This document shows positions 13,110-14,364 of a DNA stretch of 14,364 bases, piece by piece (position 1 is the stretch's first letter; each line of letters starts with the position of its first letter). The translations under genes and the position numbers were made by a program. Source of the DNA: Lysobacteraceae bacterium UBA6001 (GTDB lineage: Bacteria > Pseudomonadota > Gammaproteobacteria > Xanthomonadales > Xanthomonadaceae); the NCBI GenBank assembly GCA_002429615.1, contig DJAN01000287.1:1-14364 (forward strand), given 5' to 3'. The notes below the pieces were generated by a model, which did no database searches, was not told the origin of the DNA, and was given only the letters and a program-made list of their open reading frames with translations.

Positions 13110-14364
13110 ATGGGCCTGGCGCTCGTGCACAGTCGTGCACGCGTGGGCGTGGCGGCTCCGGAGGTCAGGGTTGAAGTGCATCTGTCGGGGGGCCTGCCCT
13201 CGACACAGATCGTCGGGTTACCGGAAGCAGCGGTACGCGAATCACGTGAGCGCGTGCGTGCGGCGCTGCTCTGCGCGCAGTTCGAGTTTCCCGCGCGGCG
13301 CATCACCATCAATCTCGCTCCGGCGGACCTGCCGAAGGAAGGCGGACGCTTCGATCTGCCGATCGCGCTGGGCATCCTGGCCGCGAGCGGGCAGCTGGAC
13401 CGCGACGCGCTGGCGGGCCTGGAGTTTGTCGGCGAGCTGGCGCTGACCGGCGAACTGCGGCCGGTGGACGGCGTGCTGACCGCCGCGCTCGCCGCGCAGC
13501 AGGACGGCAGGCGTCTCGTATTCCCCGAAGCCAACCTGGCGGAAGCCCGCTTGGCCGCCCAGGCGCTGCCAAGGCCCGCCCGCACGCTGCTGCAGGTGTG
13601 TGCCGCGCTGCGCGGCGAACAGGCATGGAGCGGTCTGGGCGAGGGGGTAGATGAGGGTCCGCCGACGACGCCGGGACCGGACCTGGCCGAGGTCCGTGGC
13701 CAACCGCACGCGCGCCGCGCGCTGGAGATCGCCGCTGCCGGTGCGCATCACCTGCTGTTCTCCGGCAGCCCGGGCAGCGGCAAGACCCTGCTCGCCGCCT
13801 GCCTGCCCGGCCTGCTGCCCCCACTGGACGCAGGCGAGGCGCTGGAGGTCGCGGCGATCGCCTCGGCAAGCGCGCAGGGAATGGACCCCGCGCGTTGGCG
13901 TCAGCGCCCTTTCCGTCGGCCGCACCACACCACCAGTGCGGTCGCGCTGGCCGGGGGTGGCCCCTCGGTGCGCCCCGGCGAGATTTCGCTCGCCCATCAT
14001 GGCGTGCTGTTCCTCGATGAACTGCCGGAGTGGTCGCGGCATACGCTGGAGGTATTGCGCGAGCCATTGGAGTCCGGCGTGATCAGCATTTCGCGCGCGG
14101 CGCGGCACACCGAGTTTCCGGCCTGCTTCCAGCTGGTCGGCGCGATGAACCCCTGCCCCTGCGGCTGGGCTGGCGACGCCAGTGGCCGCTGCCGCTGCAC
14201 CGGGGATGCGATCAACCGCTACCGCGCGCGGCTGTCCGGCCCGCTGCTGGAGCGCATCGACCTGCATGTGGAAGTACCCCGGCTGCTGCCCAGCGCGCTG
14301 CGACAGGACGCGCCGCGCGGCGAGGACAGCGCGTCGGTGGCGCTGCGCGTGGCGGCCGCCCGGC
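13110..14364 (+). CDS. comM: YifB/ComM family Mg chelatase-like AAA ATPase (3' end outside window)
   Basis: An open frame of 418 codons runs off the right edge. The family is a hexameric helicase (ComM) that promotes branch migration during natural transformation. The N-terminal Lon-protease-like domain (about residues 18-165) includes GLPEAAVRESRERVRAAL and PADLPKEGGRFDLPIALGIL. The AAA domain follows with Walker A GSPGSGKT at 219-226, RPFRRPHHTTSAVALAGGG around 266-284, and Walker B VLFLDEL at 299-305. The NPCPCG...CRC cluster (C349, C351, C361, C363), also typical, may hold zinc. LLERIDLHVEVP is near 379-390. Full-length proteins are about 500 residues, so roughly the last 85 are missing. 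The ribosome binding site is weak (GAGCAG), and translation may be coupled to ubiK 21 bases upstream. Confidence 0.93.
   Translation, partial: MGLALVHSRARVGVAAPEVRVEVHLSGGLPSTQIVGLPEAAVRESRERVRAALLCAQFEFPARRITINLAPADLPKEGGRFDLPIALGILAASGQLDRDALAGLEFVGELALTGELRPVDGVLTAALAAQQDGRRLVFPEANLAEARLAAQALPRPARTLLQVCAALRGEQAWSGLGEGVDEGPPTTPGPDLAEVRGQPHARRALEIAAAGAHHLLFSGSPGSGKTLLAACLPGLLPPLDAGEALEVAAIASASAQGMDPARWRQRPFRRPHHTTSAVALAGGGPSVRPGEISLAHHGVLFLDELPEWSRHTLEVLREPLESGVISISRAARHTEFPACFQLVGAMNPCPCGWAGDASGRCRCTGDAINRYRARLSGPLLERIDLHVEVPRLLPSALRQDAPRGEDSASVALRVAAAR

Overview
The window is GC-rich chromosomal DNA with tightly packed genes, and gene content and protein sequences point to a gammaproteobacterium of the Xanthomonadaceae (Stenotrophomonas/Pseudoxanthomonas/Lysobacter type). 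This rests on the SpeA and SpeE sequences, an MFS protein of YbjJ type, and the order PII gene / ubiK / comM. No tRNA, rRNA, CRISPR array, insertion sequence or phage gene is visible. Genes at both edges are cut by the window.

Left part (1-3520): a secreted protein with three spaced Trp-containing modules and a very Trp/Gly-rich C-terminal region lies on the minus strand and runs off the left edge. A 317-base divergent intergenic region separates it from an intact leucine (Glu/Leu/Phe/Val) dehydrogenase gene on the plus strand.

Middle part (3525-10313), a polyamine locus: the most striking object is a single uninterrupted 1293-codon frame on the minus strand. Its first ~400 residues are the N-terminal half of biosynthetic arginine decarboxylase (SpeA), and its last ~893 residues are a subtilisin-like (S8) autotransporter protease without its signal peptide. 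The switch occurs within a few codons near 6198-6212. It looks like a deletion fusion (or an assembly error) that removed the C-terminal part of speA and the 5' end of the autotransporter gene. Upstream on the same strand is a membrane-anchored M48 metallopeptidase gene, and divergent from that is an intact speE (spermidine synthase). If the junction is real, the cell keeps spermidine synthase but has lost the arginine decarboxylase encoded here.

Right part (10324-14364): an MFS transporter follows speE at 10 bases. After a terminator-like hairpin comes a small protein-kinase-fold gene, facing a PII nitrogen-signalling gene across a strong GC hairpin. Divergent from the PII gene is a ubiK-comM pair, with comM cut by the right edge.

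Regulatory signals: three start regions (dehydrogenase, speA, speE) carry the same -10-like core TA(G/C)AATGCGC. The dehydrogenase leader has a hairpin followed by a T run, and the secreted-protein leader has an inverted repeat that reaches into its ribosome binding site.
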